This document shows positions 7,717 through 17,406 of a DNA stretch of 61,040 bases, in pieces. Each line of letters opens with the position of its first letter. The first letter of the stretch is position 1. A program made the position numbers and the translations under genes. This DNA is from Anaerotignum sp. Its GTDB lineage: Bacteria > Bacillota > Clostridia > Lachnospirales > Anaerotignaceae. The notes under the pieces are model-generated. The model was not told where the DNA came from and did not search any database. It saw only the letters and a list, made by a program, of their open reading frames with translations. The stretch covers positions 1-61,040 of the forward strand of contig JAHHTU010000010.1 of the NCBI GenBank assembly GCA_020024455.1. Reading direction: 5' to 3'.

Positions 7717-8658
7717 TTGGAATTTCATCATATTTCCGTATTGTTGCAAGAATGTGTGGATAATTTGAATATCCGTCCCGACGGTATTTATGTAGATGGT
7801 ACAACGGGCGGTGGCGGACATTCTTTGGAAATTGCAAAAAAATTGACAACAGGCAGATTGATTTGTATTGACCAGGATTTGCACGCACACGCAGCAGCAA
7901 AGGAACGCTTGAAAGAGCATTTGGATAAAATTACATGGGTGCATGATAATTTTGGCAACATTGCACAAATATTGCAAACATTAGAAATTGACAACATAGA
8001 TGGTATGTTGATGGATATTGGAGTATCTTCTCATCAGCTCGATGAGGCAGAACGTGGATTTTCGTATCAACAAGATGCACCGCTGGATATGCGTATGGAC
8101 GCAACAAAGCCATTTTGTGCATATGATGTGGTGAACACATACAGCGAAGAAGATTTGAACCGTGTGATTTTTACATACGCAGAAGAACGATGGGCAAAAC
8201 GCATTGCACAATTCATTGTGGCACAACGCAAACAAGAACCCATTGCAACCACAGGGGAATTGGTAGATGTTATCAAAAAAGCAGTGCCAAAAGGTGCAAG
8301 AAAAGATGGCCCACACCCTGCAAAAAGAACATTTCAAGCCATTCGTATTGAAGTAAACAAAGAATTGGAAGTGTTGGAAAATGCCATTGATGCAGCGGCA
8401 AAACGTTTGTCAAGAGGCGGTCGCTTATGCATTATCACATTCCATTCTCTGGAAGACAGAATTGTAAAAGAGGCGTTTCGTAAGTTGGAAAATCCCTGTG
8501 TTTGTCCACCGCAATTTCCGGTTTGTGTATGTGGTTGCAAGCCTGTTGGAAAAGTCATAACAAGAAAACCCATATTGCCTTCTGCACAGGAATTGGAAGT
8601 TAACCATCGTTCCAGAAGTGCAAAATTGCGTGTGTTGGAAGGATTGGGTAATGCATAA
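7717..8658 (+). CDS. rsmH: 16S rRNA (cytosine(1402)-N(4))-methyltransferase RsmH (MraW)
   Basis: RsmH uses S-adenosylmethionine to methylate C1402 in the decoding centre of 16S rRNA. The 313-residue protein begins EFHHISVLLQECVDNL and has the SAM-binding segment YVDGTTGGGGHS and the LMDIGVSSHQLD motif. It starts at TTG 7717, because AAAGGAAAGG (7698-7707) is well placed for it and no in-frame ATG precedes the conserved N terminus. In most Bacillota mraZ precedes this gene; here it does not. Confidence 0.95.
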   Translation: MEFHHISVLLQECVDNLNIRPDGIYVDGTTGGGGHSLEIAKKLTTGRLICIDQDLHAHAAAKERLKEHLDKITWVHDNFGNIAQILQTLEIDNIDGMLMDIGVSSHQLDEAERGFSYQQDAPLDMRMDATKPFCAYDVVNTYSEEDLNRVIFTYAEERWAKRIAQFIVAQRKQEPIATTGELVDVIKKAVPKGARKDGPHPAKRTFQAIRIEVNKELEVLENAIDAAAKRLSRGGRLCIITFHSLEDRIVKEAFRKLENPCVCPPQFPVCVCGCKPVGKVITRKPILPSAQELEVNHRSRSAKLRVLEGLGNA

Positions 8659-8677
8659 AAAAGAGGTGTAACAGTAT

Positions 8678-9226
8678 ATGGCACAAAAAAGAAGAAATCG
8701 AAATACACCACACACTGCAAAATATCAGCGTAATGCACAAAACGCATATCCCATACAAGGCAACGTTGCGTACAAACTGCAACCAAAAGAAGAACCCATG
8801 CAAATGCCTGCAAAAAAACCACAACCGCAAATCGGAGAAACCAGAACGGAACGCAGAGAAAAAAGACGGCATATGCTCTATGTCTGTGCTGTGATGTTGT
8901 TGGTTTTTGGTGGTTGCATTGCGTTTATGGGAGCAAATGTGATTGTGGCAAAAAAAGAAATGCAAATCAGACAGCAAAACAATACGTTGTCCGCAATCAA
9001 AGCACAAAATGCCACATTGGAAGCGGAATTGGCAGAACAAATTGATTTGGAATACATCAAACAAGAGGCAAGCAAACGTTTGGGTATGGCAGAACCACAA
9101 CCCTATCAGATTGTTTACATAGATGTGCCAAAACAAAGTTATACCATACAATATGCGGCAGATGAAACGGAAAAAAAAGAATCTTCCTTCTTTGATTCTT
9201 TGATGAATTTGTGGAAAAAGGATTGA
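8678..9226 (+). CDS. ftsL: FtsL/DivIC-type cell division protein
   Basis: This 182-residue bitopic membrane protein has a basic cytoplasmic N terminus (about 1-65), one membrane span at about 68-90 (LYVCAVMLLVFGGCIAF), and an external coiled coil (about 95-130, rich in Ala, Glu and Gln). It ends in a charged tail. This architecture and the position between rsmH and a PBP gene identify it as the FtsL-like divisome linker. The sequence itself is poorly conserved, as is usual for FtsL. Its stop overlaps the next start by one base (TGATG at 9224-9228). Confidence 0.8.
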   Translation: MAQKRRNRNTPHTAKYQRNAQNAYPIQGNVAYKLQPKEEPMQMPAKKPQPQIGETRTERREKRRHMLYVCAVMLLVFGGCIAFMGANVIVAKKEMQIRQQNNTLSAIKAQNATLEAELAEQIDLEYIKQEASKRLGMAEPQPYQIVYIDVPKQSYTIQYAADETEKKESSFFDSLMNLWKKD

Positions 9227-11466
9227 TGTATATGAGAAAAAAACACACAGAAGGAATAAAGGCAAATGGGAAATTTGCTTTTATTCTTTTTGTATTTTTG
9301 TGCTGTTTTGCACTTATGTTTGGGCGTGTGTTTTATTGGAAAGTCGCACATGGGGCAGAATTTGAAGCAGTGACAAAAAATCAACAGGTCAATCGTTATG
9401 ATATGACAATCCCACCAAACCGTGGCTCGATTATGGATAGAAACAATCAGGTATTGGCAATCAGTACCACGGTGTATCATGTGGTGTTAGATGCATTGCA
9501 GTTGGCAGAATTTGACAAAAAAGAACAAGAAAAAACGATAACCACATTGTGCAAATATTTTCCGCAGTTACAATATGAAACATTGAAAAAGTACATCACC
9601 GTCAATCCGGAAACAGGCGAGATTTATATGAACAATCACTGGAAATATTTGGTCAAGAGTGTAGACAGAAGTATAAAAGAAGAATTGGAAGCACAAAAAA
9701 TCAAAGGGGTATATTTTGAAAAGGCAAGCAAACGCTCCTATCCCTTAAAAACAAGTGCGTGCCATTTGGTTGGGTTTACCCGTGGGGATACACAATGGGG
9801 TATCGAAGGATATTATGACAAATATATGAAAGGAATGTCCGGTCGTTCTTTCATATTGTATCAAGGGGCAGACTCCGTGGTGTACCAAGATTATAAAGCA
9901 CAAGATGGGAACACCATCATCACAACTATTGATTATAACATACAGCAAATGGCAGAAGAAGTGGTGGCAGAAACACAACAGCAATGGCCGTCAAAAAACG
10001 TTGCCGCAGTTGTGATGGAACCCAATACCGGGGAAATTTACGCAATGGCAGAGGCACACGCATTTGATTTGAATGAGCCGGACAAAATTCCTGCATGGGA
10101 AACCGATGAAATGTATACCAAACATTGGGACGAATTGACACCGGAAGAACAAAGTAATTATATGAATACCATTTGGAAAAATTTTGTGGTCAGTGACAGC
10201 TATGAACCAGGTTCTATTTATAAACCGTTGGTGGTGGCGGCGGCTTTGGAAGAAGGTTTGATTACACCAAACAACTCATTTTATTGCGGTGGGAAAGTTG
10301 TGATTGGGGATAAAGAAATCCGTTGCCATTTGAGAAGCGGGCATGGCACCATCAACGTGGAAGAAATTATGGCACAATCCTGCAATATGGGTGTGATGCA
10401 AATTGCAGATTTATTGGGACCGGAAAAATTTTATGAGTACCAAAGGGAGTTTGGATTTGGGCAAAAAACCGGCATTGATGTACCGGGGGAAGCCGTAGGG
10501 TTGTTGCATAGTTTGGAAGGCATTGGACCTGTGGAACTGGCAACCATGTCATTCGGACAAACATTCAACAGCACAACCGTACAAGCAATGACTGCATTTG
10601 CTTCTTTGATAAATGGTGGAAAAATGGTGAAACCGCACGTGGTTTCTCAGATTGTGGACGCAGATGGAAATGTGGTATTGCAAAACAATACAGAAGTTAT
10701 CAGACGTGTGATTTCGGAAAAAACTTCTGCTTATATGCGAACAGCATTGAAAGCAACCGTAGAGCGTGGTACAGGCAAAAAAATACAAGTAGATGGGTAT
10801 TCCATTGGCTGTAAAACGGGTACTGCACAAGAAGGCCCACGTTCCAGAGATGACTTATGGACATTGACCAATATGGCATATTTTCCGGCAGAAAATCCGA
10901 AATATTTGGTATTCACGGTCATCAATTTGCCCGAACATTATAAAGATGGAGTGCATACCCCTGCTCCCATGACAAAAAAACTGATTGAAAACATCATCAA
11001 ATACGAAAATATGGAGCCAACACAACCCACAAAAGACAAAGCCAATTTGTCACAAAACAAAACCGTTACCATGGCAGATTATACAGAAAGTATTGTTTAT
11101 GATGTCATTGGGGATTTGGACGGCAAAGACTTAAAGTACAAAGTGGTGGGTACAGGAAATAAAGTCGTCAACCAAGTGCCAAAAGGCGGTACAAAGGTTG
11201 ATGTCGGTAGCGAAGTGATACTGTATGTGGAAAAATCCGAGGAGGACAGCGGTACAGTGCCTGTGCCGAATGTGTTTGGCAAATCGTATGCAGATGCAGA
11301 AAAAATATTAAAAGATGCAGGATTTACGGTTGCTTTTGAAGGCGACCAAGAAGGTGTTGTAACAGCACAAAATCCGAAATATGGCGTTTCTGTGGAAAAA
11401 AATACAGAAGTCATGTTGGTGATGGAGAAACAAAAGCAAGAACAAACACAACAAAAACAAGACTGA
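9226..11466 (+). CDS. Class B penicillin-binding protein with two PASTA domains
   Basis: This is a septal-type transpeptidase that cross-links peptidoglycan. The 746-residue protein has an N-terminal membrane anchor (about 15-35) and a dimerisation/pedestal domain. The transpeptidase domain carries the active-site triad SIYK (in EPGSIYKPLVV), SCN (in AQSCNMGV) and KTG (in GCKTGTAQ). Two PASTA repeats end the protein, about 610-665 and 675-735. ATG 9226 overlaps the ftsL stop; ATG 9232 is an alternative start. By position it is probably the FtsI/PBP2B-like enzyme of vegetative division, with the next gene the sporulation paralogue (inference). Confidence 0.9.
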   Translation: MYMRKKHTEGIKANGKFAFILFVFLCCFALMFGRVFYWKVAHGAEFEAVTKNQQVNRYDMTIPPNRGSIMDRNNQVLAISTTVYHVVLDALQLAEFDKKEQEKTITTLCKYFPQLQYETLKKYITVNPETGEIYMNNHWKYLVKSVDRSIKEELEAQKIKGVYFEKASKRSYPLKTSACHLVGFTRGDTQWGIEGYYDKYMKGMSGRSFILYQGADSVVYQDYKAQDGNTIITTIDYNIQQMAEEVVAETQQQWPSKNVAAVVMEPNTGEIYAMAEAHAFDLNEPDKIPAWETDEMYTKHWDELTPEEQSNYMNTIWKNFVVSDSYEPGSIYKPLVVAAALEEGLITPNNSFYCGGKVVIGDKEIRCHLRSGHGTINVEEIMAQSCNMGVMQIADLLGPEKFYEYQREFGFGQKTGIDVPGEAVGLLHSLEGIGPVELATMSFGQTFNSTTVQAMTAFASLINGGKMVKPHVVSQIVDADGNVVLQNNTEVIRRVISEKTSAYMRTALKATVERGTGKKIQVDGYSIGCKTGTAQEGPRSRDDLWTLTNMAYFPAENPKYLVFTVINLPEHYKDGVHTPAPMTKKLIENIIKYENMEPTQPTKDKANLSQNKTVTMADYTESIVYDVIGDLDGKDLKYKVVGTGNKVVNQVPKGGTKVDVGSEVILYVEKSEEDSGTVPVPNVFGKSYADAEKILKDAGFTVAFEGDQEGVVTAQNPKYGVSVEKNTEVMLVMEKQKQEQTQQKQD

Positions 11467-11487
11467 TTGTTTTCAGAAAATGCATAG

Positions 11488-11544
11488 ACCCCTTGCCTTT
11501 TCAATATATTTGATAATAAGATTTTGAAAAGGCAGGGGTTTTTT
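11488..11544 (+). terminator. Strong hairpin between the two PBP genes; terminator whose 3' arm holds the next ribosome site
   Basis: The left arm 11488-11504 (ACCCCTTGCCTTTTCAA) pairs with 11524-11539 (TTGAAAAGGCAGGGGT) over 16 bp with one bulged T. Six T residues (11539-11544) follow and abut the ATG of the next gene at 11545. GGCAGGGG in the right arm is also the only ribosome-binding site for that gene. The hairpin can therefore end most transcripts and mask translation in those that pass. Confidence 0.8.
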
Positions 11545-13470
11545 ATGGAAAAGCCTTCCATGAGAGAAAAAAGAAGGTTGTTGTTTTATCTGGCTTGTTG
11601 TGTACTGGGGTTTGCGGTACTTTTGGGTAGATTGGTTTATATTGAGTTGTTTCGGGCAGATGCATGGCAACAAATGGCATATGAACAACAAACCAGAGAC
11701 CGTTTGATTACGCCAAAACGAGGCAGTATCACAGACCGCAATGGGGTGGGGATTGCACAAACGCAAACGGTAACTGCAGTCAGCGTCATTCCTTCCCAAG
11801 TCAAAGAAAAAGAAAAAACGGCACAGTTTTTGGCAGATACTTTGGATTTGTCTTATGAGGAAGTGCTGGAAAAAGTCAAACAAAGAGTGGCTTTGGTACG
11901 TATTCAGACAAAGGTGGATATGGAAACGGCACAAAAAATCAGACAGGCAGATGTAGCGGGTGTCAAGGTAGACGAAGATGTGCAAAGGGTGTATCCGTAT
12001 CAGGATTTGGCAGCACAAGTCATTGGATTTGTGGGGAAAGATAATCAAGGGATTATCGGCTTGGAGGCAAAGTATGATGAAATGCTCAAAGGAGAGCAAG
12101 GCAAAATACTGACCGTCACGGACTCTGTTGGCAGAGAAATTTCCGACCATCAGCAGAGAATACCACCAACCGATGGGAAAACATTGGTGACCACATTAGA
12201 TGTTGTGATTGAACAATATGCAGAGCAAACATTGGCAAAAGCTGTGGAGGCGAAGGGTGCAAAAAAAGGTGCTATGATTGTGTTAAATCCGCAAAACGGA
12301 GAAATTTACGCTATGGCAAATTATCCGTCGTTTGATTTGAATATACCCTTTACCATCAATGATGCAACGTTGCAAAGCCAATGGGAACAGTTGTCACAAA
12401 AAGAGCGAAACGATGCACTCAACCAAATGTGGCGAAACGATGCCATTAACGATACCTATGAACCTGGGAGTATTTTCAAAATCATCACTTCTGTGGCAGG
12501 ATTGGAGGAGGGCGTTGTGACACCACAATCCACGTTTTATTGCAAAGGGTTTTATGTTGCGGGGGACAGACAAATCAAATGTTGGCGATACCCTCGCACA
12601 CATGGAGCACAAACATTCACAGAAGGGGTACAAAATTCCTGTAACCCTGTGTTTATGGAAATTGCAGAGCGTATGGGAGCAGAAACGTTTTTGGAATATA
12701 TGAAAAAATTCGGTTTCTATGAAAAAACAGGGATTGATTTGGCAGGGGAAGCCACGGGCATTATACATAAATTGGAAAACATGGGGCCTGTGGAATTGGC
12801 AACCATGTCATTTGGGCAATCGTTTCAAATTACACCTTTGCAGCTGTTGCGGGCGGCAGCAGCCTCTGTCAATGGCGGATATTTGATTACACCGCATATC
12901 GGATATGGCGTGGCAGATGAAAACGGAGATATGGTGGAGGTGTTTTCTTATGAAAAAGGCGAACCTATCATGTCAAAAGAAACATCGGAAACCATGAAAA
13001 CCATTTTGGAAAGTGTGGTTGCAGATGGTACAGGGCATAAAGCATCTGTGGACGGCTACCGTATCGGCGGCAAAACGGCAACGTCTGAGAAATTACCACG
13101 CCGCAGTGGAAAATACATTGCCTCTTTTATGACATTTGCACCGGCAGACAATCCACAAGTGATGGCGTTTGTGATGATTGATGAACCGCAAGGCGTATAT
13201 TATGGGGGGACAGTCGGCGGCCCTATTATGAAAGAGTTGTTAAGCAATATATTGCCGTATTTGCAAATTCCAAAAGAGGGCGAATTGCCGGAAGATGTCA
13301 CTGTCATTGTCCCTGATGTCATCGGTATGACATACCAAGAGGCAAAAAATACACTGTATCAAGCCGGTTTGCAGACAGAGGGCGAAATACAGGATACTGT
13401 GGTTTCGCAAATGCCGCCTGCGGGGCAAAGTGTCAATAAAGGGACAAAGGTACTGTTGTATCCGGAATGA
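11545..13470 (+). CDS. spoVD: SpoVD-like class B penicillin-binding protein
   Basis: This transpeptidase (641 residues) has an N-terminal membrane anchor (about 9-30), a pedestal domain (with GSITDRNG), a transpeptidase domain and one C-terminal PASTA domain (about 582-640, VPDVIGMTYQEA). Active-site motifs are SIFK (in EPGSIFKII), SCN (in QNSCNPVF) and KTA (GGKTATSEKLP), where the usual third residue Gly is Ala. A single PASTA domain and the position before murE match sporulation-specific SpoVD, which builds spore cortex. Its ribosome site is buried in the hairpin just upstream, which may limit expression outside sporulation (inference). Confidence 0.85.
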   Translation: MEKPSMREKRRLLFYLACCVLGFAVLLGRLVYIELFRADAWQQMAYEQQTRDRLITPKRGSITDRNGVGIAQTQTVTAVSVIPSQVKEKEKTAQFLADTLDLSYEEVLEKVKQRVALVRIQTKVDMETAQKIRQADVAGVKVDEDVQRVYPYQDLAAQVIGFVGKDNQGIIGLEAKYDEMLKGEQGKILTVTDSVGREISDHQQRIPPTDGKTLVTTLDVVIEQYAEQTLAKAVEAKGAKKGAMIVLNPQNGEIYAMANYPSFDLNIPFTINDATLQSQWEQLSQKERNDALNQMWRNDAINDTYEPGSIFKIITSVAGLEEGVVTPQSTFYCKGFYVAGDRQIKCWRYPRTHGAQTFTEGVQNSCNPVFMEIAERMGAETFLEYMKKFGFYEKTGIDLAGEATGIIHKLENMGPVELATMSFGQSFQITPLQLLRAAAASVNGGYLITPHIGYGVADENGDMVEVFSYEKGEPIMSKETSETMKTILESVVADGTGHKASVDGYRIGGKTATSEKLPRRSGKYIASFMTFAPADNPQVMAFVMIDEPQGVYYGGTVGGPIMKELLSNILPYLQIPKEGELPEDVTVIVPDVIGMTYQEAKNTLYQAGLQTEGEIQDTVVSQMPPAGQSVNKGTKVLLYPE

Positions 13471-13496
13471 TATGTTTTTTCAAATATGGGAAAAAA

Positions 13497-13526
13497 TACA
13501 CAGAATAGAAAGAATTGTGATATAAT
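13497..13526 (+). promoter_or_regulatory. Possible promoter ahead of murE
   Basis: A perfect TATAAT (13521-13526) lies 41 bp before murE, with a weak -35 match TACACA (13497-13502) at 18 bp spacing. A consensus AAAAGGAGG ribosome site follows at 13551-13559. Confidence 0.5.
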
Positions 13527-13566
13527 AACACCGTAACAAAGACAAAATACAAAAGGAGGAAATATT

Positions 13567-15021
13567 ATGCAGTTACAAAAACTGTTGCAACATATTCCTT
13601 ATACAGTGATACAGGGAACAGCAGAAGTGGAAGTCAATGATATTGTATATGACTCCCGCAAAGTAAAACAAGGCGATGTGTTTGTATGCATCAGCGGATT
13701 TCAAACCGATGGACACCGATATATTCCCATGGCATTGGAACAAGGGGCGGTTGCCATCATCACCGAACGGGAAGTTTTGGATATTCCGAAAAATACAACC
13801 GTCATACAGACAAAGAACAACAGACAAACATTGGCAGATATGGCGGTTTCCTATTATGACAATCCGACAAAAGATTTGTGCATGATAGGGGTAACGGGCA
13901 CGAATGGAAAAACCAGTATTACCTATTATATACAATCCATATTGTCTGCGGCAGGCAAAAAAACGGGTGTGATTGGTACGATTGAAAACCGTATCGGCGA
14001 TACCGTCATTCCGACAGAACGCACCACACCCGAATCTTTGGAGTTGCAGGCATTGTTGCAACGCATGAAGCAAGAAGATGTCAGCCATGTGATGATGGAA
14101 GTGTCCTCGCATTCTTTGGATTTGCACCGTGTAGATGGGATTTCGTATGATGTGGCTGTGTTTACCAATTTGACGCAAGACCATTTGGATTATCATAAAA
14201 CCATGGAAAATTACAAAAAAGCAAAAGGATTGTTGTTTGCAAAGAGTGCAAAAAGTGTCATCAACATGGACGATGCGGCAGGGGCATATATGGCAGAATG
14301 TGCAAAAGGCAGTGTTTTGACATATGCCATTGACAATGATGCAGACTTAAAGGCAGAGCAGATTGCGGTTTCTGCGGAGGGAACGACATTCACATTGTTA
14401 TATCAACAAAAATCTTATGCGGTTACATTGCATACCCCCGGACGGTTCAGTGTGTATAATGGCTTGGGTGCTATCGGGGCTTGTCTGTGTTTGGGTATGG
14501 AGTTGGAAACCATATTGAAAGGCATTGCACAAAATCAAGGCGTTGCAGGCAGATTTCAGAGTATACACAGCAAAAAAGGCTGCACGGCGATTGTGGACTA
14601 TGCACATACCCCAGACGGCTTGATAAATGTATTGAAAACGGCAAGAGAGTTTACAAAAGGGAAATTGATTGCTGTGTTTGGCTGTGGCGGTGACAGGGAT
14701 AAGACAAAACGCCCCATTATGGGAGAATGTGGTGCAAAATTGGCAGATTATTGTATTTTGACATCAGATAATCCCAGAACAGAAGACCCCATGCAAATAT
14801 TGCGTGATGTGGAAGTGGGGACAAAGTCCGTGACCACACAATATGAAATGGAAGCGGACAGACAAAAAGCCATACAACGTGCAGTATCCATCGCAAATGC
14901 AGATGATGTGATATTGATTGCAGGCAAAGGACATGAAACGTATCAAATATTTGCGGATAAAACCATTCATTTTGATGATGTGGAAGAAGTACGAAAAGCA
15001 TTCGGAGAGGATTGTTTATGA
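13567..15021 (+). CDS. murE: UDP-N-acetylmuramoyl-L-alanyl-D-glutamate--2,6-diaminopimelate ligase
   Basis: MurE adds the third amino acid to the cell-wall precursor in the cytoplasm. The 484-residue protein has the Mur ligase ATP-binding loop GVTGTNGKTS and the central-domain region SSHSLDLHRV. Near the C terminus it has DNPRTEDP. DNPR is the recognition motif of enzymes that use meso-diaminopimelate, so this organism probably has DAP-type peptidoglycan. The last 4 bases overlap murF (ATGA). Confidence 0.95.
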   Translation: MQLQKLLQHIPYTVIQGTAEVEVNDIVYDSRKVKQGDVFVCISGFQTDGHRYIPMALEQGAVAIITEREVLDIPKNTTVIQTKNNRQTLADMAVSYYDNPTKDLCMIGVTGTNGKTSITYYIQSILSAAGKKTGVIGTIENRIGDTVIPTERTTPESLELQALLQRMKQEDVSHVMMEVSSHSLDLHRVDGISYDVAVFTNLTQDHLDYHKTMENYKKAKGLLFAKSAKSVINMDDAAGAYMAECAKGSVLTYAIDNDADLKAEQIAVSAEGTTFTLLYQQKSYAVTLHTPGRFSVYNGLGAIGACLCLGMELETILKGIAQNQGVAGRFQSIHSKKGCTAIVDYAHTPDGLINVLKTAREFTKGKLIAVFGCGGDRDKTKRPIMGECGAKLADYCILTSDNPRTEDPMQILRDVEVGTKSVTTQYEMEADRQKAIQRAVSIANADDVILIAGKGHETYQIFADKTIHFDDVEEVRKAFGEDCL

Positions 15022-16400
15022 AAAAAATGACGATTGCAGAGATTGCAAAAGCAACCCATGCAAAGATACTGGCAAAAGAAAATCAACAAGTGGAAAAGAT
15101 ACTGATTTCCCATATTACACAAAATTCCAAAGAGGCAGAAGCAGGCAGTTTGTTTGTGCCACTGAAAGGCGAAAAAACAGACGGACACCGTTTTATTGCG
15201 GATTGTATGCAAAAAGGCGTGACGGCTTGTTTTACAGAGCAGGAAATGCAACCGGAAAACGGTTGTGTATTGCTGTTGGTGGAACAGGCAGGAGCGGCAT
15301 TGTTGGCACTGGCGAAATATTATCGTGACCAGTTTGACATTCCCTTTGTCGGGATTACCGGCAGTGTGGGAAAAACCACAACAAAAGATATGGTGGCATC
15401 GGTTGTGAGCCAAAAATACAATACATTGTGGACACAAGGCAATTATAACAATGAAATCGGTGTGCCTTTGACATTGTTTCGCTTGGAGGACGCACATCAA
15501 GCGGCAATCATTGAAATGGGCATGAACCATTTTGGAGAAATTCACAGATTGTCAGAGGTGGTACGTCCTAATATCGGCTTGATTTCCAATGTAGGTGTGG
15601 CACACATTGAATATTTGGGCAGTCGGGAAGGGATTTTGCAGGCAAAGTGTGAAATGTTCGATTTTATGCAGCCACAAGGTGTGGCTGTGTTAAATGGTGA
15701 CAACGATATGCTGGCAACATTAGCAGGAAAACTGCCTTTTGCTGTGCAGTGGTTTGGCATCGAAAACAAATCCGGTATTTATGCCGACCATATACAGGCA
15801 ATCGGCTTGGAACAGACAAAATGTACCATGCATACCCCAAAAGGAGAGATAGATGTTGTCGTTCCGTTACCCGGCAGTCATATGGTGTTGAATGCATTGT
15901 CTGCGGCAGCAGTTGGCTTGGCATTGGATTTGACATTAGAAGAAATCAAAAAAGGTATTGAAACATTTGTGCCAACCAAAAACCGTATGGCGGTCATGAA
16001 ATTGGAAAACGGCTTTACACTCTTGAATGATGTGTATAATTCCAATCCGGTATCTGCAAAAGCCGCTTTGGATATTTTACAAAATGCAACAGGCAGAAAA
16101 GTAGCAATATTGGGCTTTATGGGAGAATTGGGTGATTTTGCACCGCAAATGCACAAAGAAGTCGGTGCATATGCCGCACAAAAGCAAACAGATGTGTTAT
16201 GCTGTATCGGGAAACATTGCGTATGTATGGCAGAAGGAGCAAAAGAAAACGGTATGGAGCAAGTATATTGTTTTGATACACAAGAGATGTTTTTGGAGCA
16301 GGGGGTATCCCTGTTACAAAAAGGAGATACCATATTGTTGAAAGCGTCCCGCAGCATGGGATTGGAAAAAACAGTAGAAAAATTGCAAGGAGTGAAATGA
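15018..16400 (+). CDS. murF: UDP-N-acetylmuramoyl-tripeptide--D-alanyl-D-alanine ligase
   Basis: MurF joins D-Ala-D-Ala to the tripeptide to complete the UDP-MurNAc-pentapeptide. The 460-residue protein has the ATP loop GITGSVGKTTTKDMV and the three-domain Mur ligase layout, including IEMGMNHFGEIHRLS and LNDVYNSNPVS. The start at ATG 15018 overlaps the murE stop by 4 bases. A TTG at 15012 in the same frame lacks spacing from any ribosome site. Confidence 0.95.
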   Translation: MKKMTIAEIAKATHAKILAKENQQVEKILISHITQNSKEAEAGSLFVPLKGEKTDGHRFIADCMQKGVTACFTEQEMQPENGCVLLLVEQAGAALLALAKYYRDQFDIPFVGITGSVGKTTTKDMVASVVSQKYNTLWTQGNYNNEIGVPLTLFRLEDAHQAAIIEMGMNHFGEIHRLSEVVRPNIGLISNVGVAHIEYLGSREGILQAKCEMFDFMQPQGVAVLNGDNDMLATLAGKLPFAVQWFGIENKSGIYADHIQAIGLEQTKCTMHTPKGEIDVVVPLPGSHMVLNALSAAAVGLALDLTLEEIKKGIETFVPTKNRMAVMKLENGFTLLNDVYNSNPVSAKAALDILQNATGRKVAILGFMGELGDFAPQMHKEVGAYAAQKQTDVLCCIGKHCVCMAEGAKENGMEQVYCFDTQEMFLEQGVSLLQKGDTILLKASRSMGLEKTVEKLQGVK

Positions 16401-16401
16401 A

Positions 16402-17388
16402 GTGAGTTCTTTGGAACAGGCAGTATATGCGATATTGATTGCATTTGTGATTGGTGTGATTTTGTGTCCGGTTGTCATTCCGATTTTGCACCGCATGAAA
16501 TTTGGGCAAAACGTGCGTGATGATGGCCCGCAAACGCATTTGCAAAAACAAGGTACACCAACCATGGGCGGGATTGCATTTTTGATTGCGTTTGTGGTGG
16601 CATCTATCTTTTTTCTGAAACAGAATACCGATGGCATTGCGGTGGTGTTGATGACATTGTGTTATGGTTTGATTGGTTTTTTGGACGATTATATCAAAGT
16701 GGTAAAAAAACGCTCTTTGGGATTGCGTGCATGGCAAAAACTGGCGTTGCAGTTGGTGGTAACAGCCGTATTTTGTTGGTATTTGTTTGACAGTGGCGTG
16801 GGTACAGCCATTTATATTCCGTTTACCAATGGGTTTTGGTTGGATTTGGGTGTGTTGTTTATTCCGTTTGTATTTGTGGCAGTATTGGGAACAGTCAATG
16901 GTGTCAATCTGACAGATGGTTTGGACGGTTTGGCAGGTGGTGTGACATTGATTGTTGCGGCATTTTTCATGATTGTATCATGGGCGGCAGGTAGCTTGAT
17001 TTCCCCTGTTTGCGGTGCGATTATCGGGGCGTTGCTGGCATTTTTGATATTCAATTCTTATCCTGCCAAAGTGTTTATGGGCGATACCGGTTCTTTGGCA
17101 TTGGGCGGTTTTGTTGCCGCAACGGCTTTTGTGCTGAAAATGCCCATTTTTATTGTTGTGGTTGGCTTTATCTATCTGTGGGAGTCCATTACGGTGATGT
17201 TGCAGGTGGGTTGGTTCAAAATCACAAAACGCAAATACGGCGAAGGCAGAAGATTGTTCAAAATGGCACCCTTCCACCATCATTTGGAACAATGCGGTTG
17301 GAGAGAAACAAAGGTTGTGACATTGTTTTATGTGGCAACGGCTTTGCTTTGTCTGGTTGGCTTTTTGGGCTGTAAGAATATGTTTTAA
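16402..17388 (+). CDS. mraY: Phospho-N-acetylmuramoyl-pentapeptide transferase
   Basis: MraY moves phospho-MurNAc-pentapeptide onto undecaprenyl phosphate to give lipid I at the inner face of the membrane. The 328-residue polytopic protein (about 10 spans) has the family motifs GFLDDYIKV (catalytic Asp pair), VNLTDGLDGLAGG and APFHHHLE. It starts at GTG 16402, two bases after the murF stop, with GGAGTGAA upstream. Confidence 0.96.
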   Translation: MSSLEQAVYAILIAFVIGVILCPVVIPILHRMKFGQNVRDDGPQTHLQKQGTPTMGGIAFLIAFVVASIFFLKQNTDGIAVVLMTLCYGLIGFLDDYIKVVKKRSLGLRAWQKLALQLVVTAVFCWYLFDSGVGTAIYIPFTNGFWLDLGVLFIPFVFVAVLGTVNGVNLTDGLDGLAGGVTLIVAAFFMIVSWAAGSLISPVCGAIIGALLAFLIFNSYPAKVFMGDTGSLALGGFVAATAFVLKMPIFIVVVGFIYLWESITVMLQVGWFKITKRKYGEGRRLFKMAPFHHHLEQCGWRETKVVTLFYVATALLCLVGFLGCKNMF

Positions 17389-17406
17389 GGAAAGAAGGAT
17401 AATGAT

